Shown: piece by piece, positions 31,624-42,478 of the stretch | How the letters are laid out: each line of letters begins with the position of its first letter | Position numbering within the stretch: the first letter of the stretch is position 1 | From: Siphonodentalium dalli | Taxonomy: Eukaryota > Mollusca > Scaphopoda > Gadilida > Siphonodentaliidae | Assembly: GCA_032622095.1 (NCBI GenBank) | Contig: CP136066.1 | Location: 187,774,716-187,838,715, forward strand | Length of the DNA stretch: 64,000 nt | Reading direction: 5' to 3' | Notes under the pieces: generated by a model | What the model saw: only the letters and a program-made list of their open reading frames with translations | Databases searched by the model: none | Told to the model about the DNA's origin: nothing | Program-made: the position numbers and the translations under genes

Positions 31624-31680
31624 CAAAAATGAGGTTCATGAGGGAGCTGTGCTGGTGCAGCATTAAAGATCCCGTGCCAG
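31624..31680. mobile_element. Small family B fragment
   Basis: GAGCTGTGCTGGTGCAGCAT, TAAAGATCCCGTGCCAG only. Confidence 0.65.
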
Positions 31681-31751
31681 GGACCAACCTAGAGGGCGAC
31701 AATAATACAGAAAATACAAACATGGTTATAACTAAAATTGGATTATGTAGT

Positions 31752-32209
31752 TTTAGGTTACAGTGAAGTAATTATTTCCCATAGGCCTCAGTGTTAACAT
31801 ATAATGGCCTGCAGCCCTGACTATCCACGAATTGTGATAAATGAGTACATGGTCACCGGAATTGGCATCTGCGCAAAGTTTCTGCATGAAACAAATCATA
31901 TCGTCTAGCATGGAATGTACCTTTAAATTTGGATTTATAATCGAGAGTCAGAATTGCATGAAAAAAATATTGACTTTTTTCACCTCACACCAAAAAAATT
32001 AAATCTAGGAACCACGTGCATTACAATGTGCCAATGTTTTGTTTGGAGTCTGAAATTTCAAGAGGAGTGATTCCATGTATTTTATATGTTTAAATATCGA
32101 AACTACTTTTAACCAACCAGAGCCCAGAATTTTTTTAATTCTCTCCTGCATCTTGGTCCAAAATCCGTTGGAGGGCGCTACCAATCGAATTACTTCACTG
32201 TAACCTAAA
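31752..32209. mobile_element. Nonautonomous element, family I, copy 1
   Basis: Ends TTTAGGTTACAGTGAAGTAA and TTACTTCACTGTAACCTAAA form an inverted repeat of about 20 bp around 420 bp without a transposase. It is nearly identical to 33093-33545 in the same orientation. Confidence 0.9.
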
Positions 32210-33092
32210 GTGACAACAACGTCAATGACATGCCATCTGAAAATGACACAAATTGGTCACTGGACTCTTCACATTTGAAAATAAAATACAAAATCTCTAT
32301 CCATGACTTTGTTTTCGTCTTATTAACCCTTTCCTGACCCCACCCCTGTTTACAATTGCAACACAAAATATCTTAAAATGAACACGAAAAGTCACCATGT
32401 GAGGTCCATGTCGATAAAGTAAACGATGGTAGCATATATACCCATCATTGGTGTGAAAGCTGACCGATTTCTCTCTGAGAAAATATGGACGATGGTTCGC
32501 CTGATAAACATGGACACGCTGGAGCTTGAATTGGGCGCACTTGACAAATTCTGAGTCCTGGTAAACGAAATTTTGGCAAAAACTGAAGTTTTGAGTGCAG
32601 CAGAATGATTATGTGCCTACATGTATGTGCATGGAAACAGCCACATCACTCAAACACACCACCGTGTTACACTTTTTGTCGACAAGCCACCTCAAGCAGA
32701 CTAATTGGCTGCCATTTAACCCTGCACTGGTCATGTTTTACATCAAATTTTAGAGACCTGCCACAGATAGCGATGTAGTTTGCTCTCATGGCTAGTCGAA
32801 AAGCCTTTATTTCAGTTGTGTACTGACCCTCGATGTTCAGTGAGTGATTTGTTACCATGACATTCATTAAAGGTACACATATGGGTTCATAACGGACAAA
32901 AAAGGGAGATTTTCGAGGTGAAAATTTGAAGCAAAAATTGTCCCAGATGGGTTAATATTGGCTTCTCATTGATTACCACCGACTCAAATAATATAATATG
33001 CCACGTGCTACAAGTTCCCTAATTGTTTGTTGGTCAATGTTTATAGGAAACCCACCACTGGGCCCAAATGAGAAAAAGGATCATTTTTGTGC
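32210..33092. other. Sequence between the two family I copies
   Basis: No exon or known repeat recognised. Includes TTAACCCTTTCCTGACCCCA near 32325, possibly one end of another TTAA element whose partner I did not find. Confidence 0.4.
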
Positions 33093-33545
33093 TTTAGGTT
33101 ACAGTGAAGTAATTATTTCCCATAGGCCTCAGTGTTAACATATAATGGCCTGCAGCCCTGACTATCCACGAATTGTGATAAATGAGTACATTGTCACCGG
33201 AATTGGCATCTGCGCAAAGTTTCTGCATGAAACAAATCATATCGTCTAGCATGGAATGTACCTTTAAATTTGGGATTTATAATCGAGTCAGAATTGCATG
33301 AAAAAAATATTGACATTTTTCACCTCACACCAAAAAAATTAAATCTAGGAACCACGTGCTTTACAATGTGCCAATGTTTTTTTTGGAGTCTGAAATTTCA
33401 AGAGGAGTGATTGCATGTATTTTATATGTTTAAATATCGAAACTACTATTAACCAACCAGAGCCCAGAATTTTTTTAATTCTCTCCTGCATCTTGGTCCA
33501 AAATCCGTTGGAGGGCGCTACCAATTGAATTACTTCACTGTAACC
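33093..33545. mobile_element. Nonautonomous element, family I, copy 2
   Basis: Same ends and interior as copy 1, with only a handful of base differences and one-base indels, so the two are recent or gene-converted. Confidence 0.9.
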
Positions 33546-33611
33546 ATTATGTGATCAGCTACATGCCCAGTTGAGGGTCAGCAAGATATAGATATATAAC
33601 AATCTACACCC

Positions 33612-33810
33612 TGCTGAATATATATATCCCATAGGGAGCCTCGCAAATATAAGAGAATGCATTGGTTTACAAGGTCAAGGTAAAAATTGTTAGGCCAATG
33701 TATTCTCTTATATATGCGAGGCTCCCAATGGGAGACTCGCATATATAAGAGAATGCATTGGCACAGGGTTTTCTCAATATTTCAGGAAGCTCCAGTAATG
33801 GAAGGGTTAA
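33612..33810. mobile_element. MITE, family B, left end truncated
   Basis: CCCATAGGGAGCCTCGCAAA to CAGTAATGGAAGGGTTAA. Confidence 0.8.
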
Positions 33811-33886
33811 CTCGTAATGTTGAGGCCATATGCACACTGTTTTAACATTTTCTTTACTGCATCGATTTTCCCACCAGCTATAACCG

Positions 33887-34060
33887 TATACATTGGAATG
33901 GTTTATTATTCATCTGGATGGATTTTTAGGAAATATAAAGATCATAAAGATAGAAGGATTCCTAATTGTTGGGGGGAAAAGTTCAGACAATAATTATAAC
34001 AAACAGCCTATCTGATCATTTCCTGAGGAAACTACCCACCAATGAGTATTTAATAAATAA
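33887..34060. mobile_element. Family F remnant
   Basis: CATTGGAATGGTTTATTATT, then AAGTTCAGACAATAATTATA and a degenerate ACCCACCAATGAGTATTTAA. Confidence 0.6.
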
Positions 34061-34098
34061 GGGGTCAACACATATAGATTTTTCAAACCAATGGGATT

Positions 34099-34281
34099 AA
34101 CACTTCGTGACGGGATCCGCGCTGGTATTAAAGGAGAATGCACTGGCTTAGGTAGATATTGTTAGGCCAATGTATTCTCTTATATATGTGAGGCTCCCAA
34201 TGGGAGACTCGCATATATAAGAGAATGCATTGGCACAGGGTTTTCAACAAATTTCAGGAAGCTCCAGTAATGGAAGGGTTA
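34099..34281. mobile_element. MITE, family B
   Basis: TTAACACTTCGTGACGGGAT to CCAGTAATGGAAGGGTTA. The inner palindrome CCAATGTATTCTCTTATATA is intact. Confidence 0.78.
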
Positions 34282-34911
34282 GAGGGACGGCGGCCTTCGT
34301 TGTAGGTTATAATTTAGAAATAACATTTAACAAATTATGATAATTTCCTCAAGATTATACTAATAGTATAGCATAATGATGATATGAATGCAATATTATT
34401 CACAAAACATGCTTTGTGTCAGAGAAAAATTTGATCGAGTGTTGTTTAGTTTCTCGCAAAAAAGGGCAGTGGATTGTTTATAAGAAGAGTCACGATATTG
34501 CATCATTTCTTTAATTAGATTCGTGCGAATTATAAAACCCCTAATTTGATGCATCTCAACTTACAACTCACAATACTACTCATAATAAATTCCTTATTTG
34601 GTATGTATTACCATATATAGGTCAGGATAAAATACTAAAGCGCAACGAAACATTGGACGAGCCGGTAGTTCAAAGTGTTTTCTATAAACAAACGGTTCTG
34701 TAATGTTTTTTATGTTTGTTTACATAACAAAGCATACACAAGTGACAATAACATACAATGTATGCGATATTTATGATTGGTATAAGAACAACATCTGTCT
34801 ATTATATAATATTCTTTCTGTTTATGGCGATTTTAGTAGATGTGACTATTTTAACAGCTATATATATCCACAGCGAAGACCACCTATATTTTTAAGTGAC
34901 CGGTAACCTAC

Positions 34912-35096
34912 CTTGCTTCCTGTTGGACTCACACAGCACAGTGTGGTATTATGGTTGATGTAGTGGGTCCCGCAGCAATTCAGTTGAGGGTGGTGAACAT
35001 ACGGCAGCCCCTCGGTATCACTCCCACAGCACAGATGCTGCTCAGAAACTACACTGTTCCCACAACACTGGTTACCATACTTACTCGTCAAAACTC
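34912..35096 (-). CDS. USH2A: Usherin-like exon 13: cysteine-rich CC repeats; donor uncertain
   Basis: Phase 1 in (CATTTGCAG acceptor). It encodes VLTSKYGNQCCGNSVVSEQH, LCCGSDTEGLPYVHHPQLNC, C and then THYINHNTTLCCVSPTG: four CC pairs in 62 residues. The strongest donor (GCAAG|GTAGGTTA) leaves in phase 0, but the next recognised exon needs phase 1. A weaker donor four bases on (GTAG|GTTACC, exon low end 34908) would fix this. The alternative is a small missed exon between 29856 and 34911. Confidence 0.82.
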
Positions 35097-35424
35097 CTGC
35101 AAATGAAAACAAAACTATTTTAGTATTTAGTACATGCAGTGTCAAGTCCAATATGACTTGTCACCACAACCTGGACTTGTACAAGAAAAACACAACATTG
35201 TATAATGACAGTTTTATTATCCATCTGTATGTTTATCCAAATTTTGGGAACAAAACTTTTGTTATTTTTGGTATATGTCGGCACTTGATTCTCAATAAAA
35301 GCCTGCATTTGATCATCAGAAAGCATGATTTGGAACAGTAAACAAGTGAAAAAAAAACTCAATGCAGAAGTGAAACGTCTGCTAAATCCACCTGAGTATT
35401 GCATGCGTATCACAATTTCACCTA

Positions 35425-35585
35425 TTCATTTTGCAATAGAGTTACTTCGTGACGTCACAAAGTCCTGATAAAAAAGTCATATTGTACTCAATCGAGTCCA
35501 ATATGACATTTTTATCGGGACTCCGTGACGTCACAAAGTAACTCTATTGCCAAATGAATCAGTGAAATTTTCGGGAGTCCACTAT
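35425..35585. mobile_element. Palindrome with two TGACGTCA sites
   Basis: TTTTGCAATAGAGTTACTTC to AAAGTAACTCTATTGCCAAA. The arms read GTGACGTCACAAAGTCCTGA and CGGGACTCCGTGACGTCACA, so each carries TGACGTCA, the full cyclic-AMP response element. The hairpin loop is around ACTCAATCGAGT. Confidence 0.82.
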
Positions 35586-35861
35586 GACTTTTTCCTGTGA
35601 CAGATTTTGCCCAATCAGAAATAGTGTTAGTAAAGGGGTGGATAATAATAATAATTACGACTACTCCATGTTAAATAGCACTTTGCATTAATATTTTTTT
35701 TAAATATATATTTTAAAGACATATATGTACTTATTTCAGTGAATCAAACTGATTAGTCAGTACTCAAGAACTCTGCCCAATAAAAGAATGTAACATTCAA
35801 CTAATATTACTGAAAATTCCAGCGATGTTGATCATACATTTTCAGAAAACACAACATCTTA

Positions 35862-36180
35862 AAGAGGGACAGTATAATAAATCCAGCCATTTATGGGACC
35901 ATCTCCTTTTATACTCAACATAATATATGCAACAAATGAATTAGTGCAAAATACAATCATGTGCTCTATGAATGATGCAATCAACATGGTAATTATAATG
36001 AAAATTAATAAATGGCTGGAGTCATAAATTCATTTTCATTATAATTACCATGTTCTTAGCATTGTTCATAGAGCATATGAGTGTATTTTGCACTAATCCA
36101 TGGATCAAATTCATTCATTTGTTGCATATATTATTTTGAGTACATAAATGGCTTGATTTAGTGTATAGTCCCCCTTTAAC
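35862..36180. mobile_element. Palindromic element, family H relative
   Basis: TAAATCCAGCCATTTATGGG.. and its inverse ..ATAAATGGCTTGATTTAGTG, with ACCATGTT..GCATTGTTCATAGAGC and inverse inside. Ends CCCCCTTTAA. It matches 59568-60020 in order and content. Confidence 0.8.
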
Positions 36181-36260
36181 TATGCAAACTCCTTAATTCG
36201 GAAATTTTTTTAGCCAATAGACAAATGGCAATGATAACTCCAATGAGAGTTGCTGCATAT

Positions 36261-36476
36261 TACAGTTATGCCCTAAATAATTGACTCCTTAACCACAGCA
36301 GATTTGTGGGTAATTTTTCAGGATTTAGTCGGAAATATGGCTTGTTGCCATTCATCGGAAAGCTCTCACTGAGAGCTTTCCGATGAATGGCAACAAGCCA
36401 TATTTCTGACTAAATCCTGAAAAATTACCCATAATTCTGCTGTGGTTCAGGAGTCGATTATTTAGGGCATTACTGT
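36261..36476. mobile_element. Palindromic MITE, family A, full length
   Basis: TACAGTTATGCCCTAAATAA to GGGCATTACTGTA, about 216 bp. It lies 82 bp from the donor of exon 12. Confidence 0.92.
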
Positions 36477-36558
36477 ATTTATTTATAATAATGCTTTTCT
36501 TGTTATGCATATCTTCAAAAAATATGCATTTAGGGTCATCAATGTTTTAACATCTTAC

Positions 36559-36689
36559 CATTACAGCACATCTGGGAGCTGGTATCATAGTAAGGCACTG
36601 TTCCGCAGCATGTATCGCCATGTCCAATCGACACTCTGTCTTCCTTTGTGTCAGGGCAGCAAATGGTATCTTGCGGAACTTCCACATAC
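36559..36689 (-). CDS. USH2A: Usherin-like exon 12: cysteine-rich CC repeats
   Basis: Phase 2 in (CTAATTTAG acceptor), phase 1 out (GCTGTAATG|GTAAGATG donor). It encodes YVEVPQDTICCPDTKEDRVS, then GHGDTCCGTVPYYDTSSQMC and CN: three CC pairs in 44 residues. The first 30 or so coding bases and the acceptor are repeated three times upstream (36690-36862). Confidence 0.85.
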
Positions 36690-36862
36690 CTAAATTAGAA
36701 ATTACAATGGTAAATAGAATCATGTGGGCCTTCCATATACCTGTGTTAGAAATTACAATGGTAAATAGAATCATGTGGGACTTCCATATACCTATGTTAT
36801 AAATTACATAAGTAAATAGAATTACTTGGGACTTCCATTTACCTATATTAGAAATTACAACC
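36690..36862 (-). repeat. 51-bp tandem copies of the exon 12 acceptor boundary
   Basis: Three units with exact 51-bp spacing (TTCC marks at 36680, 36731, 36782 and 36833) follow the true exon border. On the minus strand each has a pyrimidine-poor TTTCTAACACAG-like acceptor and then GTATATGGAAG, matching the exon start GTATGTGGAAG. Similarity continues for about 28 exon bases (CC.CA.GAT.C.ATTT.C). All three copies keep the AG. The period is 17 codons, so an upstream acceptor could in principle be used without a frame change if no stop intervened. Confidence 0.88.
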
Positions 36863-37102
36863 ATAAAAAATCCAATGTGATAACTGTCTAATCTATGTTA
36901 GAATTAGTTTGGAAGTGGGGTGTAAGTTAATTAAGTTAATTTGTAACTTATGGTAGTCACGGTCTACTCCTGCAATTTTTAAAAGCACTATCTTGATTAA
37001 AAATATCATTATATAAAATTAAGTTAATGGTTGTCCTACAAATGAATACGAAAGTTCATATAAATACACTGACTGATATATCTTGCTACTAATTGTCATG
37101 GC

Positions 37103-37368
37103 TTAACCCTGTCATGATGGGAGCTTCCTGAAATTTTGCGACAACCCTGTGCCAATGCATTCTCAAATATATGCGAGTCTCCAATAGGGAGCCTCGCATA
37201 TATATATAAGAAAATACATTGGTCTAACAATATTTACCTTGACCTTGTAAGCCAGTGCATTTCTTATATGTGCGAGACTTCCTATGTGAGAATCGCATTT
37301 GTAAGAGAATACACTGGCACAGGATCTTTAATGCTGCACCAGCGCAGCTCCCGTCATGAAAGGGTTAA
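37103..37368. mobile_element. piggyBac-like MITE, family B, full length
   Basis: TTAACCCTGTCATGATGGGA to CCCGTCATGAAAGGGTTAA, with TTAA on both sides and two inner palindromes. Confidence 0.88.
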
Positions 37369-37433
37369 GGTGATAGCTGACTGGCAGTATTGGTATGCAT
37401 ATCACATATAACAATTTTTCTATGAAAATAAAA

Positions 37434-37698
37434 TTAACACTTTCTATACTAAATACTCATTGATGAGTAGTTATCCATAAGAAAATATTCAGATATTAAG
37501 TTCAACAAACAACCATTGGTCATTTGTTGAACTTATTGTCTGAACATTTCCTTCCAATATATAAGACTCCTTCTGCACTTTTATTATCTGTCGTCTGCTT
37601 ATTTTTTTCCTTAACACCCCTCCAAATGAATAAAAGGCCATTTCCATGTAAAAATTTATAACTGAATGAGAGAATTCATTTAGTATAGAAAGCGTTAA
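37434..37698. mobile_element. TTAA-flanked MITE, family F, full length
   Basis: TTAACACTTTCTATACTAAA to TTAGTATAGAAAGCGTTAA. The core has TTAAGTTCAACAAACAACCA / GTCATTTGTTGAACTTATTG as inverted arms. It ends 39 bp from the donor of exon 11. Confidence 0.85.
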
Positions 37699-37737
37699 CT
37701 AGATATCAGAAATCCAGATAGGAAATTCCAAAGTTAC

Positions 37738-37883
37738 CTTGTACCACAACATTGAAATCCAGCCTTCGGGTCGATAAATTGTCCATTACAGCACTCAAGG
37801 TTCGGACTGTATTTATAGAGGTAAGAATCACCACAGCAACCATATCCAGCCTTTATGTTATGGACCGTATCACCACAGCAAAC
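37738..37883 (-). CDS. USH2A: Usherin-like exon 11: cysteine-rich CC repeats
   Basis: Phase 0 in (TACTAATAG acceptor), phase 2 out (GGTACAAG|GTAACTT donor), 49 residues with four CC pairs: VCCGDTVHNIKAGYGCCGDS, then LECCNGQFIDPKAGFQCCGT. The regular spacing of CCG-D/N/T with aromatic and glycine residues between pairs suggests a string of small disulfide-stabilised repeats. Confidence 0.87.
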
Positions 37884-37959
37884 CTATTAGTATAAAAATT
37901 TAATACATATGAAGAAAAAGAATTTATTATTTATAAATTACAGTGTCGAGCTTCCAATT

Positions 37960-38735
37960 ATAACTAGAGGTGTGACTGTCCCAATGGGACTACAGATACC
38001 CCCCTGTTTTTAAAATACTAAGATGTTTCACATGTCAGTAAACATTTAGTTAAAATAATAAAATAACAGTTCCCATTGCAGGTGTACAACCATAACCCTA
38101 ATCTTAAACCTATTGACCAAAAAATGTAGGAATAAAAGCTTGGACAAAATTATGTATGTTGCGAAAAAAGTCGAAAAAGGGGAATAACTACACACAAAAA
38201 ATGTCAGACAGACGTCATAATCGCAGGTTCCCCCATGGTACTAAATATCAGTGCCAAGATTAAAAAACATTGAACGAAAAATGTAGGAATAAAAGCTCGG
38301 ACAAAATTATGCATGTTGCAAAAAAAGTTTCTAAGTCGAAAAAGGGGGATAACTCCACCAAAATATGTCGGACAGACGTCATAATTGCAGGTGCACAAGT
38401 TCCCATGGTACTAAATATCTGTGCCACGTTTTTAAAAAATTGACCGAAAAATGTAGGAATAAAAGCTCGGACAAAAGTATACATGTTGTGAAAATTTTCT
38501 AAGTCGATAAAGGGGGGATAACTCCATCAAAAAAAGTCCGACAGACGTCATAATCACAGGTGCACAGGTTCCCATGGTGGTTGATGTCTGTGCCAAGTTT
38601 CACGGAAATTGATAAAAAAACGACTGAGTAAAACTCCGGACAAATTTGTGTCCACGGACGGACGACGGACGGACGGACGACGGACAAGCTGACTCCAGTA
38701 TACCCCCCCTAACTTCGTTGCGGGGGGTATAATAA
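37960..38735. repeat. Tandem element with ~150-bp units and ACGG tail
   Basis: Opens TATAACTAGAGGTGTGACTG, has three to four units (TGACCGAAAAATGTAGGAAT, AAAAGCTCGGACAAAA, TAACTCCACCAAAATATGTC, GACAGACGTCATAAT), then a short (GGACGGAC)n-like tract and TAACTTCGTTGCGGGGGGTA. I associate this tail with bivalve repeats. Confidence 0.8.
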
Positions 38736-38876
38736 TTTTTACATAGCGAAGCAAATTCCATACCGGTAAGTTTGTGATTGGCATCAATTTGTTTATAATA
38801 ATATGTAATCATATTAGAAAGTAAAGATTATTCCTTATAATGATATCTCACTGAAAAGTATTAACCTGTAAAATGT

Positions 38877-39094
38877 ATAGAGTAATGCCCTAAAGAATCA
38901 ACTCCTTAATCACAGCAGAATTATGGGTAATTTTTCAGGATTTAGTCGGAAATATGGCTTGTTGCCATTCATCAGAAAGCTCTCACTAAGAGCTTTCCGA
39001 TGAATGGCAACAAGCCATATTTCTGACTAAATTCTGAAAAATTACCTATAATTCTGCTGTGGTTAAGGAGTCGATTATTTAGGGCATTATTGTA
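38877..39094. mobile_element. Palindromic MITE, family A, full length
   Basis: TATAGAGTAATGCCCTAAAG to GGGCATTATTGTA, with slightly more arm mismatches than the others. Confidence 0.9.
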
Positions 39095-39717
39095 TTTAGT
39101 TGGAAATAGTGCTGAATATTGGTAAATTTATAGTGATAATGCTGCGACAAAATTTCTCTTAACATTTACTCCTGCTTTCCTGCTTAAATAAAATTATCCT
39201 ATTTAAAGGTACTCAATCTGATCAGATGCTCCTAAATTACTATTTCTTTGGCTTCGGGGGTAAAAAATATTTATTTGAGTTAAGGAACCCACCCATCGAA
39301 GCTCAGAGTGATCAGATATCGATTTTTGAAGTTTGTTATTTCTCGAGATGTGTAATGATATGTGGCCCAGAAACACAGGTCAAACGGAGGGTCTCAGACA
39401 AATTTGCGGATGAAGATGGATAACTCAAAAATCCAGTGGTAATACAGTCAAATTTCATGATACTTACTGATAATACAGCCATATTTTGTTGAACAAAATG
39501 TTGATAAATAACAAGTTTTGGGAAATTTGATACCATAGTTGATAGTGGTTAGCATTATTTTGTTGCAATAAATTGATTCTGATAACTAAAGCGTATTTTG
39601 AAGAAATGTTGTTGTTGTTGTTGTATCTTGATGGTATGGGGACCGTCTGGTCGTATAGAGTACCTTTAAACACACCAGCTTTTTGGAAGCTGATGGCACA
39701 ATGCTATAAAAAGGGAG

Positions 39718-41103
39718 TACCGTATTCTCGCGGGTATAAGACCAGGGGGCCTAGGGAATAAATAGCTTGAAAAGGCATGGGTGGTCTTATATCCCGGAAA
39801 AATTTGAGTATTTCGGATGTCATCACCTGGACTGGCGAAAATATGGCGTTGGACGATGGATGAGTAAGTATATTTAGCGTAAGTATATCTTATTTCTGCA
39901 TTTCGAGATATACGTTTACAAACGTAACTTTACCAGAAAGCTGGGATTTCCCATATTTAGTTTCGGTTTCGCACGTGGTCGATACAGAATTAACGTTGAA
40001 AGGAAATCTTACACAGAAAATATGCACAGAAACGAACAGTCAAAATAACACATGTGATACATAACACAGTATAAGAATATATATAGGCCTAGAAACGTAT
40101 GTAAAACTAATTTGTCTAGATAAATTATTTGGGAATTACACAATGGGGATTTATATTCCGATAATCGTTTCGTAAACGGAGTCCTGCATTCCGTAAAATA
40201 TTTATTTTCTGTTGACATAAAAACAAGAATGTTGTGCTTCATATGTCAATCAATGGAAAGTGGGCGTTAAATTTAACTGAGAAATCCAATCGCTATTCAG
40301 AATGAGAAAACAATACAGCTTTATATGCGCATTCTGAACTCCTCGACCTGTGACCTCTGCGGGCCACGGTGACGGAATCTGACGAGGTTTTTTGAATGAG
40401 CTTATGCGATTACATAACTGACATTGTGTACAATGCATGAAAGGTGTTATATTGATTTATGGTAGGCCTTATATACTCATGGTAAATTTATGACATTGTA
40501 TAATTAATTAGGGGAACAAAACAAATTCTAACGGCGTGTTGTTTCTTAATTTGGGCCGTTTTACCCTTGGATAGGGGTTTGAGTTTATCGTAATCGTGCT
40601 CCCAAGATCGAATCTGCTTTCGCGAAATTCCCCATTCAAGTTCGTTTTTTAATTACCTTCAATAGTTTATTTCCATTGATCTTTTCCGTTGATTGAACGT
40701 CAGTAAAACAGGCCTACCGGCCGGTTAATACTTGAAGACAACAAGACACAATGTCACAAAAATCTTCTTTATTGTTTTCAAATTTCAAAAGTAATCTATA
40801 TCACCTTGAATATAGTTTCTTGTATTCATCTTTTCCATACACTCAGTACGACACCTGTCACCATCGATGAACGTCAATAATATAGGCCTACCGGCCAGTT
40901 ATTAATTGAACACAAGAAACAAGACACAGTGTAACCTAATTCATCTTTATTTTTCTCAAATACTGGTATATAAACCCGTTTTGGAGGGGTTATGGTTAGG
41001 GCTAGGGAGGGGGTGGTCTTATACCCCGGAAAACTTACTTCCAGTGAAAATACTGGGGTGGTCTTATGCCCGAAAGTGGGCTTATACCCGCGAAAATACG
41101 GTA
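39718..41103. mobile_element. 1.4 kb nonautonomous element with TACCGTATT ends
   Basis: TACCGTATTCTCGCGGGTAT and ATACCCGCGAAAATACGGTA are inverted termini of about 25 bp with TA flanks. GGGTGGTCTTATA..CCCGG recurs as a sub-terminal repeat. An inner direct repeat (GAACGTCAGTAAAACAGGCC near 40695 and GAACGTCAATAATATAGGCC near 40870) is present. No transposase was recognised in the open frames. Confidence 0.85.
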
Positions 41104-41276
41104 GATGTAATTATTTTTGGAAAAAATGTGGGAAATTAAAATTCTTCTCAAATAACACTTCCTATTTCTAGTAAAAAAGTCTCAACATCTATCATATCTT
41201 GAGTTATTTTATAAGACATATGGTACATACTTTAAGAATGTTGAGAGTGTTCGAGAGCATTTTAGAGGCAACTAAC

Positions 41277-41373
41277 CTTCTGTCCAGAGTAGCAGCTTTT
41301 ACCACATATCTTCTCACCAAATTTACACATCACATACGAACATTTCTCAGCTTCAGTGTTTTGTGATGGAGCC
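41277..41373 (-). CDS. USH2A: Usherin-like exon 10: start of the cysteine-rich block
   Basis: This is a short exon of 97 bases, phase 2 in (ACTTTAG acceptor), phase 0 out (GGACAGAAG|GTTAGTT donor). It encodes APSQNTEAEKCSYVMCKFGE, then KICGKSCYSGQK: four cysteines in 33 residues, spaced C-x4-C-x6-C-x3-C. Phase agreement on both sides supports it despite its length. Confidence 0.8.
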
Positions 41374-41868
41374 CTAAAGTGGAAAGCCACAGGTGCATAT
41401 AAACTGTGGTAGTTAGATTTTGCTGACAACATTTACCATCAAATTTGTTCAAGAAAAAAAAAACACACACAACATAGTTTTGAGGACAGTTATAACACAA
41501 AATCAATGGAGACGTCGCACAAGTGCAGATTCTAATATTTCCAATGCATGTGCCGATAATAGACAGATAAACTTTGGTTTAGAAAAACACACAACATGTT
41601 AAGGTTTTTATAGTTGGCAAAATAAAATGATCGACTTTCACACTGTAATAAAGTTTTCTCAAGGAATATTTCACACCTTTATCGGATATTCATATTCCCT
41701 GACACAAATGATAATTTTTATGCACAATTCCGTATTTTTGACATATTTGAATTTGGTAGAACTTGATCAAACTTGATGAGTGTATGAACATTTTTAGCAC
41801 TAAAAGTTCTCGATGAAATTCGAAATCTTAATTACAAGCAGAAAAGATAACATGCCGATTTAACTTAC

Positions 41869-42077
41869 AATTCACTGCAGTTTCTAATTGTACGCCTCCA
41901 GATCTCGTATTTTGTTATGATCCCATTAGGCTGCTTTGGCGGCTCCCAAAGAACTTCAACTCCGTACGGACCTTGAACAAACACTAGTGGTGGTGGCAGC
42001 TGTTTGGGGAGGGATTCTTCTGTGGTGGCTTCTATGGGTTTGCTGAGGTTACAGCCAAACTGTGTGCAAGCCTCCAG
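41869..42077 (-). CDS. USH2A: Usherin-like exon 9: end of one FN3 and first half of an interrupted FN3
   Basis: Phase 0 in (TATTTGCAG acceptor), phase 2 out (AGTGAATT|GTAAGTT donor). LEACTQFGCNLSKPIEATTE closes the FN3 of exon 8. LPPPLVFVQGPYGVEVLWEP, PKQPNGIITKYEIWRR then opens a new FN3. After NCSE the chain runs into the cysteine-rich block. The matching second half of this FN3 does not appear until the exon at 27137-27489. Confidence 0.87.
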
Positions 42078-42409
42078 CTGCAAATAGTAATTCCAGATGA
42101 AACTATACAACAACAGCATCGCTAGGGCATGGAAAAATACACCAGTTGTAATTCTGACAAAAAGGCAGACAGAACTCAAATTTGAACTTGACCTGTATTT
42201 TGTGCTAGTAAATCCATATACCAAATTTCATTCTATTCTTTTCAGAGTTAATAAACTCCGGAAACAAAAAACAAATGGATATCGGACGAACCAATAACAT
42301 AATACATCCTGTTTATTTCAAAATGAGCATATAAAAACTCAATTCTCATTAGATCATAGAAATTATGTAACAGTGAGCTCCATTAGTACTCAGACCGGTG
42401 GCCAGACCT

Positions 42410-42478
42410 CAATATATGGTGCTGGTCATTTGCAGAATGAGGTCCCCAGAGGGTGAATTTAGTGATCCTATCCCGCAT
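42410..42478. mobile_element. Family C fragment, cut by an insertion
   Basis: TGGTCATTTGCAGAATGAGG to GATCCTATCCCGCATT, then the TTAA element at 42479 begins. Confidence 0.8.

Noticed and set aside
36547-36864. A 105-codon minus-strand open frame with regular repeats (IGIWKSHMILFT type).
   Set aside because: It arises from the 51-bp tandem array read in a different frame from exon 12. The real exon frame gives the CC-rich peptide.
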